From the NCBI GenBank assembly GCA_028710485.1, contig JAQTTZ010000002.1, positions 41,607 to 105,606 of the forward strand: a DNA stretch of 64,000 nucleotides, given 5' to 3'. Source of the stretch: Bacteriovorax sp. Its GTDB lineage: Bacteria > Bdellovibrionota > Bacteriovoracia > Bacteriovoracales > Bacteriovoracaceae. The stretch's first letter is position 1. Each line of letters begins with the position of its first letter. The translations under genes were made by a program, and so were the position numbers. The notes beneath the pieces are model-generated. The model was not told where the DNA came from, made no database searches, and was given only the letters and a program-made list of their open reading frames with translations. Positions 15,071-23,594 of the stretch are shown piece by piece.

Positions 15071-17938
15071 TCAATGCTCGAGCATTGGAAGAAATTTCAG
15101 AGACGTTTGCTTGTTTTGATCTACGCACAAAAAGGCGTAATTATAACTGGATTTCTCTTCGAGAGACTCTGGATTTAACGGTACGCATCCTTGAGGGATT
15201 CCAATGCTTAAACTTAAGGGTCTAATCAGGCCCTCATCAGTCCCTATCATGCTGTAAAGACGTTCTCCATAGATCAAAGTTGAATTGATAAACACGCCTG
15301 GTCGCCCCTCTGCAAGAATAGGCATCAGCGTTTCGGAAAAGTTTTGTCCTGGAAAACTCGAATCTCTGTAAACCGGAAGGTCGGAGCGAACTCCCTCAGT
15401 TGTAAGAAAACTGATTGTCGATCGATTTTCCACTAGGTAATTCTTCTTGTTCAATACGTCAAAACCACCAATCAATCCGATAATTGGGTTTTCCCAATCC
15501 TGTCTCAAAACCAATGGTGCCAAAACACTTGAATCATTTTTCACCAAGAACTCAGCTCCCGCACGGTTGAGAAGCGAAGTTAGGATAGATTCGCTGGTCA
15601 CTTTTCCATCCAGTGAATTCACCACTGGATAAATCAAAGCACTTTCCAATCCCATTACACTTGACAGAGGTCTGCTCTGGATATCATTGGCACTTAAAAT
15701 TAATTCGAGATAAGATTTTTGGTCTCCATTATCCAAACTCGCCAGAGAATGAATTTCCCCCTTGCGAGACTGCTCATCAGTTTGAGGAAATGGTCTAAGT
15801 AGTGCAATGGTTTGATCAGAATACAAATGAAAATCAGTTCTCATTTTTTTCATAGCTCCGACACTGTCGAGAACTCTCAATTCTATTCTCATTGAATCAT
15901 CAGCAGCTTGAACTATGGGATTTAAGTAATACTGGTGATTATCAGCCGTCGTTACTCTATCTAAAATATTTTTTGAGTTATCAGCTTCAGGCATTGCATA
16001 GGTCTTATAAATAGAAGGAACCAGAATTCCTCCCAATTGTGGATGGTTTAATTTCAACCACTCAAACTTTTCAGCTCCCCCATTGATTGGGAGTCCTTCA
16101 AAAGTTGAAAGAGTCATCGACCATTTTGAATATTTTCCAAAAAGTGGATTTAAATTTTTATCTAAGTTGAAAAAAAGTAATTCATCTTTTTTTGCTGAAA
16201 GAGCATAAATAAATGTATCAACGACACCATCAAGATTGATATCCTGGCGGTGAATGGAAAGCACGCGATTAACTAATGGCAAAGTGATATTTTTAACAAT
16301 ATAACTTCCATTTTCACGGGTCAAAAGTGACACGATGGTTGACGAAGATGACTGTTTTGCTTTTTCCAAATAAAAATATTCCGGATAATTTAAGCGATGA
16401 AACTTATCAACCAGCCTTGTCATTTTAGATATTTTTCGGTCTCCGCTAATAAGTCCCATATCATCAAAATTTCCACCAGAAATCGCTGCGGTTTTTAATT
16501 CCTGGTCACCATTCAAATCGCGGCTAAAAACCAAACTTGTTTGAAAAAGATTTTGATCTACTTGCACAGTGAACTTGATATGGGAATCTTTAAATAGATC
16601 AATCAAGTTTCCATTAATTGAAAGTGTGGAGGTTGCATGGGCCAAGAGATCCTTCACTTCAAAACAATTTTGCTCAAGAGTAATGGCTTCCGAAGGACTA
16701 TTTACACAAACAATTCCATTATAATCCAAACCTGAAAGATTTTTTAATGGCAGGTTAAAGCTAAAACGTCTGTCAGCTAAACGATATTTAATTTCAGTAA
16801 TAGCTTTTATTTGAGGATTTATAAATGCTTTATCTTCTGAAGTACCGGCCATACTTAAAAGATTTTTCATATCGAGTGCGCCAAATTTAACGAAACGATT
16901 ATTATGGGCCATTACCAGAGGTCTCGCACTTTTAAAAAGCAGAGATCTTACTTTATCATTGGTCAATCCTGGGTTTAAAAGTTTTAGAGTGGCAACTGCA
17001 GCAGTCACGTAAGGAGCTGCTTGGCTCGATCCACGTTTTACTTCATAATTTGAAATACGAAGCACTCGCGATTCTAAATTGCGTGGAATCGTGCTTATGA
17101 TATATTCGCCAGGTGCAACTAAATCTACTTTTGATCCGTGATTAGAAAAATCTGTCAGCTCGCCTCTATTATCAATGGCCCCAACACAGACAACATTTTC
17201 ATAGGCACATGGAAAAGTAGGAAGGTCTTTATTGTTATTTCCGGAAGCTGCAATAACTATTACGTTTTGGTCTTCTGCCATTTGAAAGGCCTGGCGAATT
17301 TTAGCAGTATCAATTAATTTCGGCCACCCAAGGCTCAAGTTAATAACCTCTGCTCCATTTTTTATAGCAAAGACCATTGCGTCTGCGATGACATCAGTGA
17401 TGAGTTTTCCGTTATAAACAAATCCATTGACCTGTGAGTTTAATACTTTTATTGGCATTATTTTTATTCGAGAATCTGCCGCTCCAGCGATCCCTATCGT
17501 ATTTCGATTGGCAGCAATAACGCCTGCAACGTGAGTCCCATGTCCGACATCATCAGCGACATTATTATTGCCATCTAAAAAATTAAATCCGTTACAAGCA
17601 AGAATTTTAGCATTGGGTGCGTTCGTACATAATTTCTCATTAAACCAAACACGCCCTTTTAAATCGGGATGATCAATATCCATCCCGCTATCGAGAACCG
17701 CGACAATCAACTCTTTTTTAGAGGTGGCCACTCCCGAGGTGTCAACCCAGTTAATATCGCTGCCTGAAATTCCCTCTACTCGAACTCTTTCCAGGTCGGA
17801 AATGTTTTTCAAAATTGCCTGGCCATTATTTTTTAATGCCCATTGCTTATTATATAAAGGATCACTTACAGCTAAGTTTTCTGCTCCCAAAGCGATAGTC
17901 GATAATGAAAATAGACTCAGTAAAAATGCTAATTTCAT
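15071..17938 (-). CDS. Secreted subtilisin-like serine peptidase (S8), 955 aa
   Basis: A signal peptide (MKLAFLLSLFSLSTIALG) precedes a complete subtilase domain with Asp83 (VLDSGMDIDHPD), His133 (VGHGTHVAGV) and Ser305 (RGSSQAAPY); the oxyanion asparagine lies in AASGNNN. The domain ends near residue 370. The remaining about 580 residues have no recognised domain but contain calcium-loop-like segments (RDLNGDQELK, DINLDGVVD). The start overlaps the stop of the upstream 1011-residue gene as ATGA, so the two are made together. Extracellular or periplasmic proteolysis is likely; the substrate is unknown. Confidence 0.92.
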   Translation of the reverse strand: MKLAFLLSLFSLSTIALGAENLAVSDPLYNKQWALKNNGQAILKNISDLERVRVEGISGSDINWVDTSGVATSKKELIVAVLDSGMDIDHPDLKGRVWFNEKLCTNAPNAKILACNGFNFLDGNNNVADDVGHGTHVAGVIAANRNTIGIAGAADSRIKIMPIKVLNSQVNGFVYNGKLITDVIADAMVFAIKNGAEVINLSLGWPKLIDTAKIRQAFQMAEDQNVIVIAASGNNNKDLPTFPCAYENVVCVGAIDNRGELTDFSNHGSKVDLVAPGEYIISTIPRNLESRVLRISNYEVKRGSSQAAPYVTAAVATLKLLNPGLTNDKVRSLLFKSARPLVMAHNNRFVKFGALDMKNLLSMAGTSEDKAFINPQIKAITEIKYRLADRRFSFNLPLKNLSGLDYNGIVCVNSPSEAITLEQNCFEVKDLLAHATSTLSINGNLIDLFKDSHIKFTVQVDQNLFQTSLVFSRDLNGDQELKTAAISGGNFDDMGLISGDRKISKMTRLVDKFHRLNYPEYFYLEKAKQSSSSTIVSLLTRENGSYIVKNITLPLVNRVLSIHRQDINLDGVVDTFIYALSAKKDELLFFNLDKNLNPLFGKYSKWSMTLSTFEGLPINGGAEKFEWLKLNHPQLGGILVPSIYKTYAMPEADNSKNILDRVTTADNHQYYLNPIVQAADDSMRIELRVLDSVGAMKKMRTDFHLYSDQTIALLRPFPQTDEQSRKGEIHSLASLDNGDQKSYLELILSANDIQSRPLSSVMGLESALIYPVVNSLDGKVTSESILTSLLNRAGAEFLVKNDSSVLAPLVLRQDWENPIIGLIGGFDVLNKKNYLVENRSTISFLTTEGVRSDLPVYRDSSFPGQNFSETLMPILAEGRPGVFINSTLIYGERLYSMIGTDEGLIRPLSLSIGIPQGCVPLNPESLEEKSSYNYAFLCVDQNKQTSLKFLPMLEH

Positions 17939-20900
17939 ATAGACTCCCTTAACCAGCTACCGGAGAACTCGCCACCTGAAAGACCTAGTAATTCCCGGAC
18001 GATATCGAGTGGACCATTCCACTCTTTGCTTCCAATTTTACCAACTGTATTAGAAAAAATAGTATCGTTTAAAATTTCTGAATGCTGCCTAAATCCATCC
18101 ATCGTTCCGTAAACATAAAGATTGTTTTCACCGATGATTTGTTTGAAATCATTAAACTCCAAAGAATAAAGCATTTCATCAATAAGTTCTAAATTACATG
18201 CTGCTCTATCCTCTTCACCTTTATTTTTTAGGCATTTTTTTATTCCACCTTTAATTATGCGAAGATCGCCACAGATTGGAGTATAGTAGGCTTCATTTTG
18301 GCTATCACATCCTCTCTCTTTCTTATAGCGCGCTTCAATTGCATTAAGCTCCTCAATCTTGATTGAGTTGAGTCGCTCAATACCTCGGTCATAAAGATTG
18401 ACGTGATATCCAACTCTAAAAAGTCTAAATTTTCCAAAATCAATTTGATTAACATCGAATAATGTTGATTGAAATTTATTATTTATCTTCTCCATCATTT
18501 TCTTTAAATGTTTTGAAGACACTGACCAACCTTGTTTTGTATCTGAGACAGATATGAATTTTCTCTCAAATTTTTTATCGGCATTCACAGAGGCTTCAAA
18601 GCGAATTTTTTGAGTATGGGAGCGTCCAAAAAAGCTATCGCCAGGATTAAGATTATCACTATCAACAGTTAAAGTGATGTCGCCATCAAGCTGCTTTGAC
18701 AGATAATAATTCGCCATTTGCTTTGAGAATGTTTCCGCATTAAATCCATTTGAGAAATCCTTATTAAGACTAAAGTAAGTGCCATTTACTCCGTCCTTGG
18801 CCTCGATATCATAATAGGTTTTTCCTTTAATCGCTCTCATCTTCCAAAGTAAAAGAGAAAATCCAAGGCTTCTATCTTTAAATTGGGCGTCCATTTTCAC
18901 TGGGGTCACGGTACTGCTAAGAATTTCAAAGTCTCTATTTTTTAAAACGTTATACACCCCAAGTGCATTGGCATATAAATTTGGGTTCTCATCTAGATCA
19001 CCTGAAATGTTAACCATATATGATTTAATTTTATATTTTCCGCTATCAAATTTACCAGAGATCTTCAACACTGGAATGTAGGCGTTCACTTGGAAACTTA
19101 AGTTAACATCCTCAACAAAACCATTATCATCATAGATTTGAAGAACTTTTGGACTCTTCTTATAGAAATGAACGCGCTTAATGATAGCAATTGAACCACC
19201 AACACCAACTCCAGCTCCCACTATTCCGTTCGAAAAATTAATTTTAACTTCCGCAGAAGGCATAAGCCGATCTGTTATAATAAGAGATTCTCCCGTATCT
19301 AAATTCTGATCAATTTCTTTTAAGATGCCCTGAATCTTTTTAGCCTTTTCATCATTGGCCATTGTCGAATTTTTTAATTCAGACAAAGAAAGATACTCCT
19401 CTTTAAGAGAATGTTTTAATAAAGGGATAAACATATTTTTATAAGGTTCTTTTAGACTTTGCTTCAAGCTCTTCACTGGTTTTACGTGAGCGTAAGTTCT
19501 AACCAATGCCAAGTCCGCTTTAGCGCTTCCAGCAATATTATTTCCCAGGCCTTCAACTCCTAAATAATAACCAAGATTAACACTCGCTCCGATAGTATCT
19601 GCCAATTGAACCAGGTTATCTGTTCCAAGATAATTTCCTAATACAATATCGCGAGAGAAAATCAAATGCCCATTAACAAGAGGAGTAGACCAAGTGCTGA
19701 TTCCAATTGGCTTAATCACTCCGGTTTGAAGAAAATTATTTAGTCCATCTTGAAATTGTTTTTGAAAAAAAGTGCTTCGAACCTTATTAATATCGAAAGC
19801 TTGAATATATGAATTAGCTTTGGCCATGAGATCATCAAGGATATTTCCTTGAATTTTAGAAAAAAGATAATATTGGAGTTGGCTAAAAGGTGATTCTGCA
19901 TCTCCATAGGCAAAGCGTGAGGCGTATCCAGGAAAATCTTTTTGTAATACTTTTCCCTCTTTTAGACTTTCTCCAATGGAAATTTTTTGATTGAAATCCA
20001 TCTCTTTCACTTTCTCGGAGAAAAGCCGACTAACAGAATTTCTTCTAGAAATAATTTTTTCAACTAGGACAGATGAAATTTCACTGGGAAAAAAAGCTTG
20101 ATCTACAACTTCCTTTATTTCAATGCGAGAAAGCTTGTTAATTCTTCTAATCATCCACTGAGCATCTTCAAGTGTCGTCGCAAAATCGTTCCCCGTAAAG
20201 TGAGGCAAAACAACAGAGCGGTTATCAACTTTTCCATCAATCCAGTTATATTTATTTACGCTTTCAAAGAGATCCAGCAATGAATAAGGAAGAAGAAGTG
20301 ACCTTAGTGTTCTACTGTTAATCGTTTGAGTAGGAACCCCCATGGCTACGTTATAAAAATCGGTTTCAGATGGCTCGGTCACTGCGACATCCTGAAGTTC
20401 AAGAGTCAGTTCGTTCACATTTTTTACCCAGCGATCAGCTGCTCCTAAGGTATTTTCTGGAACATCCTTCTTTAAGAATTGCTCGCGTTCTTCAACTGAG
20501 TTGAACTGAATAAAGACTTTCTTTAAGTACTTGATGGCCGGAATTTTATAACCTAATTTTCTAAGTAGGTTTTTTCTTAGAAGAAGTGTATGTAGAGTTT
20601 TATCTAAATGAATCGTGTAAATATTGGAACTATTTTCTGGAATAGCATTAAAGCGGTAGAGACCCGTATTTGAAGTCAACGAACCTTCAAAAGTGAGGAC
20701 TTCACCATCTTGAACGGCAATGGCTTCCTGGTCATTCAGCACTGATTTTTCTGGAGACCAAATCTCATTGGATTTAGGCTGTAACAGAGACAGATCAATA
20801 TTTTTAAAATTACTCAGGTCCTGAGCCTCTCTAGATGATAAAACATTATCACCATACAAAAGGTCATCACTGGCCATCCTCACACCTTTTTGCAAAGGCA

Positions 20901-20970
20901 CGAAAGATTCTCCAGCATGAGCAAGGATACTAATAGAGAACAATAAAATTGTTGTAAATAATGTCTTCAT
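17935..20970 (-). CDS. Large secreted protein of unknown family (1011 aa), partner of the subtilase
   Basis: A signal peptide (LFTTILLFSISILAHA) precedes about 990 residues without a domain I can name. Two features stand out: a glycine-rich hydrophobic segment IVGAGVGVGGSIAIIKR near residue 590, and long beta-rich stretches around it. Few cysteines are present, clustered near the C-terminus (GCDSQNEAYYTPICG, KKCLKNKGEEDRAACN). AAAGG precedes the ATG. ATGA coupling to the S8 protease suggests a shared pathway such as substrate, inhibitor or surface partner, but nothing in the sequence decides this. Confidence 0.7.
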   Translation of the reverse strand: MKTLFTTILLFSISILAHAGESFVPLQKGVRMASDDLLYGDNVLSSREAQDLSNFKNIDLSLLQPKSNEIWSPEKSVLNDQEAIAVQDGEVLTFEGSLTSNTGLYRFNAIPENSSNIYTIHLDKTLHTLLLRKNLLRKLGYKIPAIKYLKKVFIQFNSVEEREQFLKKDVPENTLGAADRWVKNVNELTLELQDVAVTEPSETDFYNVAMGVPTQTINSRTLRSLLLPYSLLDLFESVNKYNWIDGKVDNRSVVLPHFTGNDFATTLEDAQWMIRRINKLSRIEIKEVVDQAFFPSEISSVLVEKIISRRNSVSRLFSEKVKEMDFNQKISIGESLKEGKVLQKDFPGYASRFAYGDAESPFSQLQYYLFSKIQGNILDDLMAKANSYIQAFDINKVRSTFFQKQFQDGLNNFLQTGVIKPIGISTWSTPLVNGHLIFSRDIVLGNYLGTDNLVQLADTIGASVNLGYYLGVEGLGNNIAGSAKADLALVRTYAHVKPVKSLKQSLKEPYKNMFIPLLKHSLKEEYLSLSELKNSTMANDEKAKKIQGILKEIDQNLDTGESLIITDRLMPSAEVKINFSNGIVGAGVGVGGSIAIIKRVHFYKKSPKVLQIYDDNGFVEDVNLSFQVNAYIPVLKISGKFDSGKYKIKSYMVNISGDLDENPNLYANALGVYNVLKNRDFEILSSTVTPVKMDAQFKDRSLGFSLLLWKMRAIKGKTYYDIEAKDGVNGTYFSLNKDFSNGFNAETFSKQMANYYLSKQLDGDITLTVDSDNLNPGDSFFGRSHTQKIRFEASVNADKKFERKFISVSDTKQGWSVSSKHLKKMMEKINNKFQSTLFDVNQIDFGKFRLFRVGYHVNLYDRGIERLNSIKIEELNAIEARYKKERGCDSQNEAYYTPICGDLRIIKGGIKKCLKNKGEEDRAACNLELIDEMLYSLEFNDFKQIIGENNLYVYGTMDGFRQHSEILNDTIFSNTVGKIGSKEWNGPLDIVRELLGLSGGEFSGSWLRESI

Positions 20971-21057
20971 GGTGCCTTTAATAGCAATAATCGCTCCAAG
21001 TGCTCAAAGCTAAAGACTTCCATGAAAATCGAAGAGTGCGCTGATAAATGACCAAGG

Positions 21058-21086
21058 AGCAACTGTCTAAAAAATAGACAGCTGCT
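21058..21086 (-). other. Twelve-base stem-loop in the gap between two minus-strand genes
   Basis: In the minus-strand RNA, AGCAGCTGTCTA pairs with TAGACAGTTGCT around five Us; the one non-Watson-Crick position is G-U on this strand but A-C on the other. It may be a 3' end of the 21169-22362 transcript or a leader of the 20970 gene. There is no U-tract directly after it. Confidence 0.5.
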
Positions 21087-21100
21087 TAATGATTGTTCAT

Positions 21101-21130
21101 TTTTAATTTTAATTTTAATTTTAATTTTTA
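21101..21130. repeat. Hexanucleotide microsatellite (TTTTAA)n
   Basis: Four perfect TTTTAA units followed by an imperfect fifth, in the region upstream of the 1011-residue protein gene. The copy number could vary by slippage. Confidence 0.85.
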
Positions 21131-21168
21131 AATTCAGCTTTTCTTTTCATTTACAATTTCTCAGCTTC

Positions 21169-22362
21169 TTAGTTATTTAAATTATTAAAGCCTTCTAAAT
21201 AAGCCTTATACTCTCTTACCAAAGTCGTTGACTTACCTTCGAAGTTATTAATTAACTGGCATGTCCCCGGCCTATAAATCCCTGTCAGCAAAACTTTTTG
21301 GCATTTAATTTCAACAGAACATGATTGGAAATTACATTCAATTTGCTTGCGAGAAAATGGGTTGTAAGTTAAATCTCCAGTCACAAGAGCATTTTCTAAA
21401 TTCTGTTCACATTCACGTCTTAAGTCGCGCTTAGCACTTACCGGGCACAAAAAATCAAAAAGTAATTTTTTATATTCTACGAGAGTTGCACCCGCTTTAA
21501 GATTTGTATTCCCCACGAAACCTAAAAGTGATTTTGCCATGACTCTCTTACAGGCATCTGGAGAATTCTTAATACAGAAGAATTTATAGAAAGAAAGACC
21601 TCCATCTCCGTACTCTCCCCAAAATCCGGTATATGGATTATTATCTGGTTTTAATCTCAAGCACATTCCAGCATTACATTTTACAGATTCATTAAAAGTT
21701 TTATCATTTGTTTGTGCCCAATCAGTATTTGGGAAAAAACCTTCTTCTGTTAAATAAAAGTTTCCATCACTGTGAAGTTTTTGAAAATTGGTTGAAGTCA
21801 TGGCACCTGCGACCGGGATCTCCCACGCATTTGACAAAAAAGGTGCTAAGTTAAATCCGCCATTACAACCATGTAGGAAGGCGTAAGCATCTTTAGTAAA
21901 ATGTCCTTTTAGTCTTTCAACGTTTTTTGTATTTAAAGTTAAACGGTGAGCTTTACCATCCAGATGAATTCCGTATTGTGCTGAACTGTGGCTGAAAATA
22001 TCAATTGAAGCTATTTGTTTAAATTTTTTTGCTTCGTCTAAAAAAGTATCACCGTTAAAAGTCGATTTATTTTCGCGCTGAAAATTGAATCCCCAATTTT
22101 GCAGAGCAATCTTGTCATCAATATCAGGTTCATCTGCAGCGATTAAAACAATTTGCTCATTAGGATATTGCTGGCTGTATTTAAGAGCTTTGCCGCGAGC
22201 GACTTGTTGGAATTGAGTTCCGAGATCATCTCCTGCTCCGGCCACTAAAATCCGAGTAGGAAGATTGTAATTTAACTTGTCACTACTATAAGTTGTTACC
22301 AAAAAAGCATTTGATTCTGAAGCGAGTAGACACATCATTAAAAACGCAGCGAATTTTAGCAT
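21169..22362 (-). CDS. Exported protein with caspase-fold-like (clan CD) His-Cys motifs
   Basis: A 397-residue protein with a signal peptide (LKFAAFLMMCLLASESNA). It contains a hydrophobic strand ending in histidine, SIDIFSHSSAQYGI (residue about 124), and then AYAFLHGCNGGFNLAPFLS, followed by PVAGAMTSTNF. This His-strand then G-C-N strand pattern resembles CHAT/DUF4347-type clan CD cysteine peptidase folds. The C-terminal third has several cysteine pairs. GGGGAA precedes the start. Family membership is an inference from motif layout; it may be an inactive relative. Confidence 0.6.
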   Translation of the reverse strand: MLKFAAFLMMCLLASESNAFLVTTYSSDKLNYNLPTRILVAGAGDDLGTQFQQVARGKALKYSQQYPNEQIVLIAADEPDIDDKIALQNWGFNFQRENKSTFNGDTFLDEAKKFKQIASIDIFSHSSAQYGIHLDGKAHRLTLNTKNVERLKGHFTKDAYAFLHGCNGGFNLAPFLSNAWEIPVAGAMTSTNFQKLHSDGNFYLTEEGFFPNTDWAQTNDKTFNESVKCNAGMCLRLKPDNNPYTGFWGEYGDGGLSFYKFFCIKNSPDACKRVMAKSLLGFVGNTNLKAGATLVEYKKLLFDFLCPVSAKRDLRRECEQNLENALVTGDLTYNPFSRKQIECNFQSCSVEIKCQKVLLTGIYRPGTCQLINNFEGKSTTLVREYKAYLEGFNNLNN

Positions 22363-22450
22363 AATATTTCCCCAATAAATTCTTTGGCTGGAACATACGC
22401 ATAGTGAAACTATATGGAAAGTGAGTGGGTATTTTTTACATTGCCTTTTA

Positions 22451-22485
22451 AATAAAAAAAGGGCCGTTTTACAACGGCCCTTTTT
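22451..22485 (-). terminator. Intrinsic terminator after the 22527-23381 lipoprotein gene
   Basis: Perfect arms GGGCCGTT/AACGGCCC (22461-22480) with a four-base loop; on the minus strand they are followed by seven Us. An opposing T5 run makes it usable in both directions. Confidence 0.9.
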
Positions 22486-22526
22486 GGAAATGCTAAGAGC
22501 AATATGAACTAAATTTCAGATTCTAA

Positions 22527-23381
22527 TTAAAGAATGATACCAAAAACTTCTGGAAGAAATTTTTGCTCAAGATTTTGTGCGCTTGTTCCGATTTTGGCAG
22601 CAATTTTTTCAAGAACGTCAGCTTTAGCTGCAGAGTTACCAGCAGTAGCCTGGATTTCTTCAACGCTTACACCAGTAAGAGTTTTAAGGTCGCCTAAAAG
22701 AGCTGTTTGGTCATTAGCAGTTAATTCACCGTTACCGTGTGAAAGCATTTTTTCAATTTTCGATCCAAGAGTAACCATAGACATAGATGTTTCGAGGCTT
22801 ACGTTATACGCAAATGAAACCTTTGCTGCTTTTTCAAAGAACTTCATTTTGTCTTGTTCGCTAGCTAGTAAACTTACGTCTGATGAACCAGCTTCATCTT
22901 CATATAGGTATCCAGAATTTCTTCCTTCGTAATAACCTGTTGATGAATGGTAATCAACAACTTCATAGTTGTTACCGTAAGTATCACCATTAGAGCGACC
23001 AGAAAGAATATCGCTTCTTTCAATTGATCTAAATTCTGAAGCAACTGCTTGGTTGTTCGAATAGTAATCATAATACACGATTGAGCGCACGTAGTTTAAG
23101 CTAACCGCTTTGTATTCAGAATATTTTGCATCCCAAATAACGAACCATTGCTCTTGTCCCGGTTTTGCAGAACGAAGTGTTTCGTTTGTATACAGTTGAA
23201 CTGCCGATGAATATGTTCCATCAGTAGTATTAAGTGCTGCTACGAATTCTGAAGCAAGAATGTATGGTGAAGTTTTTGCTCCATAAGTTGAAGGGGCCGT
23301 GCCACCGCCGCCACAGCTAGCAAGTGCAAGTAGTGCCGAAAGCATAGTAATTTTAACCAATGTCTTGATGTTAATTAGCAT
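22527..23381 (-). CDS. Lipoprotein of unknown function
   Basis: The start at 23381 has GAGGAAAC at good distance and gives a type II signal peptide with lipobox LASC (Cys23), followed by a GGGG run typical of surface-lipoprotein spacers. An upstream in-frame ATG at 23453 would bury this signal and is unlikely. The mature 260-residue protein is Ser/Tyr-rich in the middle and helical at the end. No family is recognised. It is a single-gene unit with its own terminator. Confidence 0.75.
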   Translation of the reverse strand: MLINIKTLVKITMLSALLALASCGGGGTAPSTYGAKTSPYILASEFVAALNTTDGTYSSAVQLYTNETLRSAKPGQEQWFVIWDAKYSEYKAVSLNYVRSIVYYDYYSNNQAVASEFRSIERSDILSGRSNGDTYGNNYEVVDYHSSTGYYEGRNSGYLYEDEAGSSDVSLLASEQDKMKFFEKAAKVSFAYNVSLETSMSMVTLGSKIEKMLSHGNGELTANDQTALLGDLKTLTGVSVEEIQATAGNSAAKADVLEKIAAKIGTSAQNLEQKFLPEVFGIIL

Positions 23382-23594
23382 TTTTGTTTCCTCATTTTCG
23401 TTAGTGTTAGTAGTATTATTAACGCAATTTATCTGCTCAGTAGCACTGATCATTTTCTTAGTCGACTTTTTTACTCAACTGTAAGTCTTTTCATTTTACT
23501 GCAAGAGATTCAGTCACCTTTTGACTCCGTTTTTTTTAAAGCTGAAGCAAAGATATGCCGTTAAACCACAGAGTACCTATTTTAGGAATGGCCC

